From contig NZ_CP027869.1 of the NCBI RefSeq assembly GCF_005490985.1, forward strand, positions 1,736,001-1,800,000: a stretch of DNA of 64,000 bases. The letters are read 5' to 3'. The stretch's first letter is position 1. Every line of letters begins with the position of its first letter. This document shows positions 8,693 to 15,823 of the stretch, in pieces. The notes below the pieces were generated by a model. The model was not told the DNA's origin and ran no database searches. It was given only the letters and a program-made list of their open reading frames with translations. This DNA is from Curtobacterium sp. SGAir0471 (lineage in GTDB: Bacteria > Actinomycetota > Actinomycetes > Actinomycetales > Microbacteriaceae). The position numbers were made by a program, and so were the translations under genes.

Positions 8693-10981
8693 ATGCGCAG
8701 ACGGCGCACCTTCACCGCCGGCGGCCTCGCCGTCGCACTCGGGGCAGCACTGGCGGTGAGCGGCGTCACGAGCGCGACGGCCGCGACGACCGGCAACTGG
8801 GGCACCTTCACCGTGGACGGGTCGACCCAGGCGTACACCGGCTCGGTCGCACTCCCGGGATTCCCGGAGACGACCTTCACCTCGACGTCACGCCAGGCCG
8901 GCGTCGTCTCCGGCGCATCGACGTGGCAGGGGCCGTCCACGCCTCCGGGCGCCGCCTACGGCACCAGTCGCGGCGAGACCTACCTCAACCAGCGTCCCGC
9001 AGCGGACAACGCGCAGGGTCCGGCCGTCACGACCTACACCTTCGACGGCGGGACGCCCGGCGCCGGCGGGTGGTCCTTCGTCCTCGGGGACATCGACGCG
9101 GACCAGGCGACGATCTCGGCGACCCTCGCCGACGGCACGCCGGCCACCGTGGCCCAGCTCGGCTACGAGGGGTCCTACAACTCGTGCTCGACGGTGTCGC
9201 CCGGCGGGTGGAGCTGCCCGCGCGACCCCGGCGACGTGGCACCGGGGCAGGACCGCCCGACGTGGGACCCCACCACCGGGGTGCTGCGGGGCAACGACGC
9301 CGCCAACGACACGGCCGGCGCCAGCGCCTGGTTCACGCCGACGACCTCGCTCGCCACGCTCACCATCACGTACCAGCAGCGCAGCGGCTTCCCCGTCTAC
9401 CAGACGTGGTTCGCGAACCGGACGTCGTCGCTCTCCGGCACCGCCCTGCTCGACGGCGGGCCGCTGGCCGACACGCTCGTCACCGTCACCGCGCCCAACG
9501 GCACCGCGTACACGACGACCACGGACGCGGACGGCACCTACACGTTCGACGCGCTGACCCAGGCCGACGACTACCGAGTGTCGATCGCGACGCCGGACAA
9601 CGCCACCGTCGACGCCGCACCGGCGCCCGTGAGCCTGCGCAGCGACGTCACCGGGGCCGACTTCGCGTTCAGCACACCCCCGGGCACCGTCGACCTCGAC
9701 GGCACGGTGGTCGACGCCGACGGCCGGCTGGTGGCCGACGCCGAGGTGACCGTGACGGACGCCGCGGGTGTGCCGCTGGCGACCGTCGTGACCGACGCCG
9801 ACGGTCGCTGGCGTGCCACGGGCCTCCCGGCCGGCACCGCGGTCGTCGCGAGTGTGGTCGGTGCCCCGCCGGTGACCGGCACGACCGGGGCCGACGGCGC
9901 CGCGGCCACCGTGCTCGACCCGATCGTCCTCCCGATCAGCGTCGGGACGCTCGCGGGGCGGGTGACGCTCGACGGCGCCGCCCCCGCCGCGCCGGCGCTC
10001 GTCGAGGTGCTCCAGGGCGACACGACGGTCGCCACGGTCGAGACGGAGGCCGACGGCACCTACGCCCTGGCGCTCCGACCGGGCACGTACACGATCCGGA
10101 CCCAGGCGCTCGTCGTCGGAGCCGCGGAGCCCACGGAGCTGACGGTGACGGTGACGGCGGACGGCACGGTCCGTGCGGACTTCCCGTTCACGACGCCGAC
10201 GCCGGAGACGGTCCGACAGGACGGGACGGTCCGGTACGAGGACGGCACGGCGGTGTCGGGTGCGGCCGTCACCGCCACGCCGGTCGAGGCCGGATCGGGC
10301 GCGATCGTCACGACGGCGACGGCGACCGACGGGAGCTTCTCGCTCGGCGGGCTGACGCCGTCGACGGGCTACACGATCAGCGTCGACGGTGCTCCGGCGG
10401 TGACGGTCACGTCCCCGGCGACGGGCACCGCCACCGATCCCGTCGACTTCGTCCTGCCCCTGCCGACCGTCGAGCAGCCGGGCACGGTCAGGGCCGCGGA
10501 CGGTACCGCTGCCGCGGACGTGCCCGTGGTGGCGACACCGACCGGTGACGACGACGGTGCGGCCGTGACCACGACGACCGGTGACGACGGTGCGTTCACG
10601 CTCGCGGGGCTCCGTCCGGAGACCGAGTACGCGGTCTCGGCCGGGACGGGCGACGAGCAGTCGGACCCGGTGGTGATCACGACGGCGGCCGTCGGGACCA
10701 CGCCGACGCCCGTCTCCCTCGTCCTCTCGGCGGTCGCCGGCACGCCGACGCCCACCCCTACCGGGACACCGCGACCCACGGACGGACCGACGCCGGGCAC
10801 GGCACCCGTCGCCGGGGGTCCGGGCTCGAGCGTCGGCGGCGGAGCAGGCGGCGGCGGACTCGCCTTCACCGGCGCCGATGTCGCCCCCGCGGTCACCCTC
10901 GCCGCGCTGCTGCTCCTGGCGAGCGGCGCGCTGCTCTCCGCCCGTGCCGCACGTCGTCGGCGGGTGCCCGAGCAGGACTGA
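8693..10981 (+). CDS. Sortase-anchored surface protein with repeated carboxypeptidase-regulatory-like domains
   Basis: A 762-residue exported protein. Signal peptide 1-31 (RRRR then a hydrophobic core, ATA-type cleavage). An N-terminal beta-rich region of about 200 residues precedes roughly five repeats of 75-85 residues built as SGTVxDADGxxVxxAxVTVT...TDADGTYxFxxLxPxTxY, the CarboxypepD_reg/Cna-B fold. A Pro/Thr/Gly linker leads to LAFTG at 723-727, a transmembrane stretch 733-750 and a basic tail. LAxTG is the cleavage site of actinobacterial class E sortases, so the protein is probably linked to peptidoglycan and displayed as a stalk. No sortase gene is in the window. The function of the N-terminal head is unknown. 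Confidence 0.87.
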   Translation: MRRRRTFTAGGLAVALGAALAVSGVTSATAATTGNWGTFTVDGSTQAYTGSVALPGFPETTFTSTSRQAGVVSGASTWQGPSTPPGAAYGTSRGETYLNQRPAADNAQGPAVTTYTFDGGTPGAGGWSFVLGDIDADQATISATLADGTPATVAQLGYEGSYNSCSTVSPGGWSCPRDPGDVAPGQDRPTWDPTTGVLRGNDAANDTAGASAWFTPTTSLATLTITYQQRSGFPVYQTWFANRTSSLSGTALLDGGPLADTLVTVTAPNGTAYTTTTDADGTYTFDALTQADDYRVSIATPDNATVDAAPAPVSLRSDVTGADFAFSTPPGTVDLDGTVVDADGRLVADAEVTVTDAAGVPLATVVTDADGRWRATGLPAGTAVVASVVGAPPVTGTTGADGAAATVLDPIVLPISVGTLAGRVTLDGAAPAAPALVEVLQGDTTVATVETEADGTYALALRPGTYTIRTQALVVGAAEPTELTVTVTADGTVRADFPFTTPTPETVRQDGTVRYEDGTAVSGAAVTATPVEAGSGAIVTTATATDGSFSLGGLTPSTGYTISVDGAPAVTVTSPATGTATDPVDFVLPLPTVEQPGTVRAADGTAAADVPVVATPTGDDDGAAVTTTTGDDGAFTLAGLRPETEYAVSAGTGDEQSDPVVITTAAVGTTPTPVSLVLSAVAGTPTPTPTGTPRPTDGPTPGTAPVAGGPGSSVGGGAGGGGLAFTGADVAPAVTLAALLLLASGALLSARAARRRRVPEQD

Positions 10982-11008
10982 CCGGGACGCCGAGACGCAG
11001 GGACACGC

Positions 11009-11046
11009 GAGCGGGGCGGGTCGACACCGGTCGACCCGCCCCGCTC
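11009..11046. terminator. Bidirectional terminator hairpin
   Basis: A perfect 17-bp stem (11009-11025, 11030-11046) with a four-base ACCG loop, in the 78 bases between convergent stops of the surface protein and the MFS gene. Confidence 0.75.
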
Positions 11047-11059
11047 CCGTCCGACCGCG

Positions 11060-12442
11060 TCAGCGCCGCCGCTGGGCCTGCATCGACCCCGTCGCGGTCG
11101 AGACGGATCCGGTGACCACGCCGACGGACCCGGTGATGGTCGCGATCGCCCGACTGACGACGGGCACCGAGGACGTGACGACGGCGAGCGACGAGGTGAT
11201 GGCCTCGACCGAGGTGGTCGACAGGTGCTCCTGCGCGTGCGTGTGCACTGGGAAGCCACGGCGCGCCGCGAGCACGACGCCGAGCGAGCCGACCAGGACG
11301 ACGGCTCCGGCGAAGGGCAGGTACTGCAGACCGACCGCGCTGAGCGCCTGACCGCCCACCGCTGCACCTCCCGCGATGCCGATGTTCGACGCGCCGTTCA
11401 CCAGGGCACCGGCGATGTCGGGGGAGACGCCTCCCGTCCGGATCGCCGCAGCCATGAACAGCGTGCCCGTCGTGCCGTTCGCGGCCATCCAGACGCCCGC
11501 GACCACCATGGTGCCGAGCAGCGACCCGTGCACGAACGGCAGCACCGCGAACGCGACGGCCATCACGGCCACGGCGGCGATCAGCGTCTGCCGCGGTGCC
11601 CGGTCGACGAACATGCCCGCGAGCCACAGCCCGACGATGCCGGTCCCGCCGAGCACCAGCAGCGCGCCGCTCACCATGCCGGCGTCGAGTCCGGCGTCGA
11701 TCGCGTAGGGGCCGATGTAGGTGTAGACGACGTAGTGCCCGGCGAAGAGCAGCAGGTCCGCGACGACGACCGAGAGCAGGCCGGTCCGTGCCCAGGCCCG
11801 CGGCGAGCCGATGTGCGGGGAGGCGGTCCCGCTCACCGCCGGCAGGAACGCGAGGGCGACCACCGCGAGCACGGCCGCGGCGAGCGCCACGGCACCCACG
11901 GCGGGGCGCCACCCGATCGTCTGTGCGACCCACGTGGCGAGCGGCACGCCGAGGACGAACCCGAGCGAGCTGCCGGAGTAGACGAAGGCGATCGCCCGCC
12001 CGGCGAGTCGCGGCGGCACGATGCGGGTCGCGTACGCGGACGCCACCGAGAAGAAGAGTGCGTGCGCGACACCGCCGACGACGCGGCCCGCGCACACGAC
12101 GGCGAAGCTCGGTGCGACGGCGACGAGCACGTTCGAGACCGCGTAGCCGACGAGCGTCGCGACCAGCACCGCCTTGCGGGGGAGCCGTGCCGTCAGCGAG
12201 GTCAGCGGGAGGGCGAGGATCGCCACGGCCGCCGCGTAGACGGTGACGACGATGCCCATCGTCGACTCGCTGACGTCGAGGTCACGGCTCATCGTGCCGA
12301 GCAGCCCGACCGGCATGAGCTCCGTGGTGATCGCGAAGAAGGTGGCGAGCCCGAGCACGGCGATGCCGACGATCGACTGGGTGGTGACGGTGATCGGCCG
12401 CGTGTTCGTCGACACGGCCGAGGTGGTGGTGTTCGTGGACAC
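11060..12442 (-). CDS. MFS transporter, DHA1 family (AraJ-like efflux)
   Basis: A 460-residue inner-membrane protein with 12 predicted helices between about residues 17 and 395. TELMPVGLLGTMSRDLDVSE, then MGIVVTVYA in helix 1-2, matches DHA1 drug or sugar exporters of the AraJ/CmlA group, which work by proton antiport. The GTG at 12440-12442 has GGAGGAGG upstream. After the last helix there is an unusual Ser/Thr/Val-rich tail of about 55 residues with no charged cluster until the final QRRR. Exported substrate unknown; no local regulator is adjacent. Confidence 0.87.
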   Translation of the reverse strand: MSTNTTTSAVSTNTRPITVTTQSIVGIAVLGLATFFAITTELMPVGLLGTMSRDLDVSESTMGIVVTVYAAAVAILALPLTSLTARLPRKAVLVATLVGYAVSNVLVAVAPSFAVVCAGRVVGGVAHALFFSVASAYATRIVPPRLAGRAIAFVYSGSSLGFVLGVPLATWVAQTIGWRPAVGAVALAAAVLAVVALAFLPAVSGTASPHIGSPRAWARTGLLSVVVADLLLFAGHYVVYTYIGPYAIDAGLDAGMVSGALLVLGGTGIVGLWLAGMFVDRAPRQTLIAAVAVMAVAFAVLPFVHGSLLGTMVVAGVWMAANGTTGTLFMAAAIRTGGVSPDIAGALVNGASNIGIAGGAAVGGQALSAVGLQYLPFAGAVVLVGSLGVVLAARRGFPVHTHAQEHLSTTSVEAITSSLAVVTSSVPVVSRAIATITGSVGVVTGSVSTATGSMQAQRRR

Positions 12443-12668
12443 GCTGCTGACCTCCTCCGGGGAACGCCGGAGCGCGCGTCGGACCGGCCGTCGTGACGGC
12501 GGTGCGCGGTGCGCGCTCGCGGTGGGTGTGGTGCGGGTCGGACGACCCGGTGATGTGACGACTCCACGGCGAGTGCGCTCCTCCAGTGTTGCACGGAGCA
12601 TCCGGATCGCGCGAGGGGGTCGCCGAAGATTCTTGTAGCGCTCCAACGAGATGCACGGGAACACATTC

Positions 12669-12686
12669 CTGATCGGGCCCGATCAG
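12669..12686. terminator. 18-bp perfect palindrome overlapping a stop codon
   Basis: CTGATCGGGCCCGATCAG is a perfect palindrome that includes the TGA of the leftward gene at 12683. It could be a terminator or a regulator site near the MFS promoter. Confidence 0.4.
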
Positions 12687-13621
12687 TTCTCGTTCGTCAC
12701 CGTGCCCTGCACGCCGCCACCGCGCAGCGTGATCGTCAGCGTCCCGCTCGTCGACTGCGCGGAGAGCGAGACGTTCCCGTGCAGGGCGTCCTCGCGCGGG
12801 TAGCAGGCCGTGGTCGACTCGAGGCGGTTCGCGGTGGCCACCAGGCAGATCGTCTCGCGGTCGGTCCCGACGCCCGCCCACACGTTCCACGGGGTCTCGA
12901 ACGAGCTGCCGTCCAGGGCCCGGTTCGTGAAGACGAGTCGCGTCGACCGGAGGCTCACCGGGGCCTCGACCGGCCCGGGCAGCTGGTCGGCGTAGGTCTG
13001 CGGGATGTCGAGGAGCTCCTCGAGCGTGATCGCCCCGGGTGTCGGCGTCGTGCTCGGCGCGGCGACCCGCTGTCCGTCGGAGGTCCCGACCAGCGTCCCC
13101 GCAGCGAACGCCAGGCCGACGACGACCGCCGCTCCGAGCGCGATCCACACGCGGGGTCGCGCGGTCCAGAGCAGCCCGCTCGCGCGCGTCCGCCAGGTGG
13201 GCCGCCCGGCCGGGAGGCCCATCCCACCGCCGTCGGGGACCGCGCCCGGTCCCGTGGTCGGTCGCCCGTCCGCGGCCGCCTTGCCCGGTCCGGTGACGGT
13301 CCGCGGCGCGTCCGCTTCCGGTGCCGGTCGTGTCGCGTCCGGCACCGCTGCGGGTGCCGGTCGTGTCGCGTCCGGCACCGCTGCGGGTGCCGGTCGTGTC
13401 GCGTCCGGCACCGCTGCGGGTGCCGGTGCCGGTTGCGTCGCGTCCGGCATCACGGCCGGCGAGGTCGCTCCCCGGATGGTGGCGTGGTCGGCGCTGTTCC
13501 CGGTGCCCTCGAGGTCGCGGAGCGCGAGTCGAGCGCGCGCGGCGACCTCCGGCTCGACTCCGGCGCCCCAGGCGAGGGCCTCGAGTCGTGCCCGTTCCGC
13601 CGTGACGTCCTCGTCGGCCAT
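12683..13621 (-). CDS. Single-pass membrane protein with repetitive Pro/Ala linker (unknown function)
   Basis: A 312-residue protein. Residues 1-45 look helical (DVTAERARLEALAWG), 55-105 are a low-complexity linker with the unit AVPDATRPAPA about four times, one helix spans about 157-178, and the remaining 130 residues would be outside. The exterior part contains two cysteines and a beta-rich pattern. The layout resembles anti-sigma factors or membrane sensors, but no zinc-binding motif or sigma gene is present, so I do not assign that role. ATG at 13619-13621 follows GGGGAG; an in-frame ATG at 13657 is an alternative start. Confidence 0.7.
   Translation of the reverse strand: MADEDVTAERARLEALAWGAGVEPEVAARARLALRDLEGTGNSADHATIRGATSPAVMPDATQPAPAPAAVPDATRPAPAAVPDATRPAPAAVPDATRPAPEADAPRTVTGPGKAAADGRPTTGPGAVPDGGGMGLPAGRPTWRTRASGLLWTARPRVWIALGAAVVVGLAFAAGTLVGTSDGQRVAAPSTTPTPGAITLEELLDIPQTYADQLPGPVEAPVSLRSTRLVFTNRALDGSSFETPWNVWAGVGTDRETICLVATANRLESTTACYPREDALHGNVSLSAQSTSGTLTITLRGGGVQGTVTNEN
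13321..13419. repeat. 33-bp tandem repeat, three identical copies, inside a coding region
   Basis: Units at 13321-13353, 13354-13386 and 13387-13419 are identical, followed by a degenerate copy to about 13455. The unit length is a multiple of three, so each copy adds 11 residues (PDATRPAPAAV register) to the linker of the membrane protein. Confidence 0.9.
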
Positions 13622-13730
13622 GCGCGCTCCCCGTCCGGACGCACCGGACACGCTCATGCTCCCACCCGGACGGCGTCGCGTCCGGCCCCCGAGCGGGTGC
13701 TGTCCAGTCCCCGAGGGGTAGACGGGACCC

Positions 13731-14036
13731 ATGACCACCGACGCAGGAACCGGCCACGGCGCCCCAGGACACGACGGCATCCGGCACGACGGCACCGGAC
13801 ACGACGGCACGCCGCAGGACGGCACCCGGTACGACGCCGTCCGCCACGACGCTGATCCCGAGATCCTCGAGGCGCTCAGCCACGACACCCAGTCCGGCGA
13901 GGCCGACTACGTGGCGACCAGCCCGGGCGGCACCGGCACGGAGCGGCACGTCCCCACCCCCGACGAGGAACAGGGTCGCGGCACCGAGTACGACCCGGTC
14001 GACCAGGGCCCGCAGCAGGAGGGCCAGGGCGGCTGA
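13731..14036 (+). CDS. Small His/Asp-rich hypothetical protein
   Basis: A 101-residue acidic protein of unknown function. Residues 5-45 are dense in His, Asp and Gly with the repeated phrase HDG/HD; the middle has one helical segment (PEILEALSHDT), and the C-terminus is Glu/Gln/Gly-rich. Third positions are nearly all G/C in this frame, supporting real coding. It has no signal or membrane segment. The His/Asp pattern could bind metal, which is inference. It ends 31 bases from the convergent YidC-like gene. Confidence 0.65.
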   Translation: MTTDAGTGHGAPGHDGIRHDGTGHDGTPQDGTRYDAVRHDADPEILEALSHDTQSGEADYVATSPGGTGTERHVPTPDEEQGRGTEYDPVDQGPQQEGQGG

Positions 14037-14067
14037 CCCACTGACGGCGTCGGGTGTGGGCCCGGTC

Positions 14068-14817
14068 TCAGCGCACCAGGCGCCGTAGCACCGCACGCTC
14101 TCCGAGGGCCCAGACGGCGCTCGTGACCACGTACAGCGTCGCGGCCAGCGGCACGACCGCGGCGAAGACCACGGACACGAACGGCGCCCACCGGGCCGAC
14201 GCCGTCGCGATCCCCGCTCCCGGCTGCCCGGGGCCGGGGGCCTCGACCGGGTTCCAGTGCGCCGCGGCCCGACGCGAGACCTCGACCGCCACCGCCAGGA
14301 CGGCGAGCAGCACGAGCACCACCCAGGCGTGGCTCCACAGCGGTGACGTGACGACGGCGAGCAGCGTGTGCCCGAGCGGGATCCCGACCAGCGTCGCGTC
14401 GAGCAGGGTGTTCGCGGCGCCGGCGATCGAGGCATGGGTGAAGAGGGCGTACACGAGCGACAGGACGGGCGCCTGCGCGAGCACCGGCAGGCACCCGGCC
14501 AGCGGGGAGACGCGTTCCGAGGTGTACAGCCGCTGCACGGCTTCCTGCAGGCGGCGGTTGTCGGTCCCGTACCGTCGCCGGAGTGCGGCGAGCTGCGGCG
14601 CGAGCCGTCGACGGTCACGCTCGGCCCGGACCTGCAGGACGGAGAGCGGGACGAGCACGATGCGCACGCCCAGGGTGAGCGCGACGACCGCGAGTGCGGC
14701 GGCCGCGCCCCCGGCGACCGGGGCGAGCAGGGCGGTGAGGGAGGTGAGCAGATCGGCGCCGGCGTGCAGCAGGCCGCCGACGACGGGCCCGACGACGGGC
14801 AGGGTGGAGAGGTCCAT
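14068..14817 (-). CDS. YidC/Oxa1-family membrane insertase paralogue
   Basis: A 249-residue membrane protein with five predicted helices. RIVLVPLSVLQVRAERDRRR followed by LAPQLAALRRRYG is the conserved cytoplasmic hairpin after the first YidC-core helix, and SPLAGCLPVLAQAPVLSLVYALF is the helix 2-3 region. It is shorter than the housekeeping YidC and lacks a lipobox, so it looks like a second copy. YidC proteins insert membrane proteins with or without SecYEG. The main rnpA-yidC locus is not here. ATG at 14815-14817. The gene follows a small membrane-protein gene on the same strand, probably an operon. Confidence 0.82.
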   Translation of the reverse strand: MDLSTLPVVGPVVGGLLHAGADLLTSLTALLAPVAGGAAAALAVVALTLGVRIVLVPLSVLQVRAERDRRRLAPQLAALRRRYGTDNRRLQEAVQRLYTSERVSPLAGCLPVLAQAPVLSLVYALFTHASIAGAANTLLDATLVGIPLGHTLLAVVTSPLWSHAWVVLVLLAVLAVAVEVSRRAAAHWNPVEAPGPGQPGAGIATASARWAPFVSVVFAAVVPLAATLYVVTSAVWALGERAVLRRLVR

Positions 14818-14873
14818 GACGTTCCGTTCGGTGGAGGGGTGCGTGACGACGTGACCCGACCACCCGCGGGCGG

Positions 14874-15176
14874 TCAGGCCGGTGTCGACGCTCCCGGCGC
14901 TCGCGACCGCACCTGGCCGTCCGCGTCCGGGTGGCTCCACGCGATGCGCGTCGGCCGTTCCACCGCCGCACCGGTCCGCGCGGCGGGACCGGCGTCCGGG
15001 TCGACCCCGAGTGCCGTCGCGAGCAGGCGGACGACGATCACCGTGACGGCGACCGCGGCGAGCCCGAGCGCCGCGACGGCGAGCAGGGGTGCCGGGGACC
15101 CACCCGGGCCGAGCAGGGCGGCGTCGCCGGTCTGCAGCACCGCGAGGGCGCGCAGGAGGAGTTCGACGACGGTCAT
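14874..15176 (-). CDS. Small two-helix membrane protein (DUF6412-like)
   Basis: A 100-residue protein with one or two hydrophobic segments (residues 1-15 and about 29-52) and a polar, Arg/Pro-rich C-terminus. From memory the family resembles DUF6412, small proteins found beside YidC paralogues in other actinobacteria; I am not certain of the family number. It lies 56 bases ahead of the YidC-like gene on the same strand and may act with it. A -10-like TACGCT (reverse strand) occurs nine bases ahead of the ATG at 15174-15176. Confidence 0.65.
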   Translation of the reverse strand: MTVVELLLRALAVLQTGDAALLGPGGSPAPLLAVAALGLAAVAVTVIVVRLLATALGVDPDAGPAARTGAAVERPTRIAWSHPDADGQVRSRAPGASTPA

Positions 15177-15230
15177 GGTCCGTTCAGCGTAACCCCCGCG
15201 TGCCGCAGCCGACCGGCAGGTCCGGGCGGG

Positions 15231-15236
15231 CAGGAT
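15231..15236 (+). promoter_or_regulatory. -10 element, leaderless ybaK/ebsC gene
   Basis: CAGGAT six bases before the ATG at 15243; no ribosome site between. Confidence 0.5.
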
Positions 15237-15242
15237 CGGGCC

Positions 15243-15728
15243 ATGACCGCAGGATCGCCGAGCACCCCAGCGACCCTCGCCCTCGAGCGGGCGGGGATCC
15301 CGTTCACCCCGCACGTGTACGAGCACCACGAGACTGCCACGAACTTCGGCGAAGAGGCGGCCGCGGCGCTCGGGCTCCGCGAGGACCAGGTGTTCAAGAC
15401 CCTCGTGGTCTCCGTGGACGGTCAGCTGGCGGTGGCGGTCGTCCCCGTCGCGAACCGGCTCGACCTCAAGGCGATCGCGGCGGCGCTCGGCGGGAAGAAG
15501 GCCTCGCTCGCGCAACCGGCCCTCGCCGAGAAGCGCACGGGCTACGTCGTCGGCGGGATCAGCCCGGTCGGCCAGAAGACCCGGCTGCGCACGGTGGTCG
15601 ACGCATCCGCCCTGGAGCACCCGAGCATCTTCGTCTCCGGCGGGCGACGCGGGTTCGACATCGAGGTCGCTCCCGAGGACCTCGTCCGGGTCACCGAGGC
15701 CTCGACGGCGTCGATCGCTCGGACCTGA
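15243..15728 (+). CDS. ybaK: Aminoacyl-tRNA deacylase, YbaK/EbsC family
   Basis: A 161-residue protein matching the Cys-tRNA(Pro)/Cys-tRNA(Cys) deacylase YbaK. VFKTLVV at about 50-56 contains the catalytic lysine, followed by VAVVPVANRLDLKAIA and GYVVGGISPVGQ, the substrate-pocket glycine motif. It hydrolyses mischarged Cys from tRNA(Pro) in trans. Length and motifs are normal for the family. It is a single gene between convergent and co-directional neighbours. Confidence 0.9.
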   Translation: MTAGSPSTPATLALERAGIPFTPHVYEHHETATNFGEEAAAALGLREDQVFKTLVVSVDGQLAVAVVPVANRLDLKAIAAALGGKKASLAQPALAEKRTGYVVGGISPVGQKTRLRTVVDASALEHPSIFVSGGRRGFDIEVAPEDLVRVTEASTASIART

Positions 15729-15786
15729 GTCGAGCTGACGCAACTTTTTCAGCCGACCGGGAATGGTCGGGTCCTCCATGCGTTGC

Positions 15787-15807
15787 ATTGAGTCGAAGGC
15801 ACTCAAG
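15787..15807 (+). promoter_or_regulatory. HAIR element (HspR operator) upstream of the Clp ATPase gene
   Basis: The left arm ATTGAGT (15787-15793; consensus CTTGAGT) and right arm ACTCAAG (15801-15807) are separated by seven bases, the exact layout of the HspR-associated inverted repeat. It lies 16 bases ahead of the TTG start, so bound HspR would block transcription or initiation until heat stress. Confidence 0.85.
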
Positions 15808-15823
15808 TTCCCAGGAGGTCCCG

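Noticed and set aside
12443..12664. Extension of the MFS gene to the ATG at 12664
   Set aside because: GGAGGAGG precedes the GTG at 12442, and the added 74 residues are Arg/Pro-rich and not membrane-like.
14818..14940. N-terminal extension of the YidC-like protein to 14940
   Set aside because: It would overlap the small membrane-protein gene and adds a non-helical Gly/Pro-rich segment; YidC paralogues start near the first helix.
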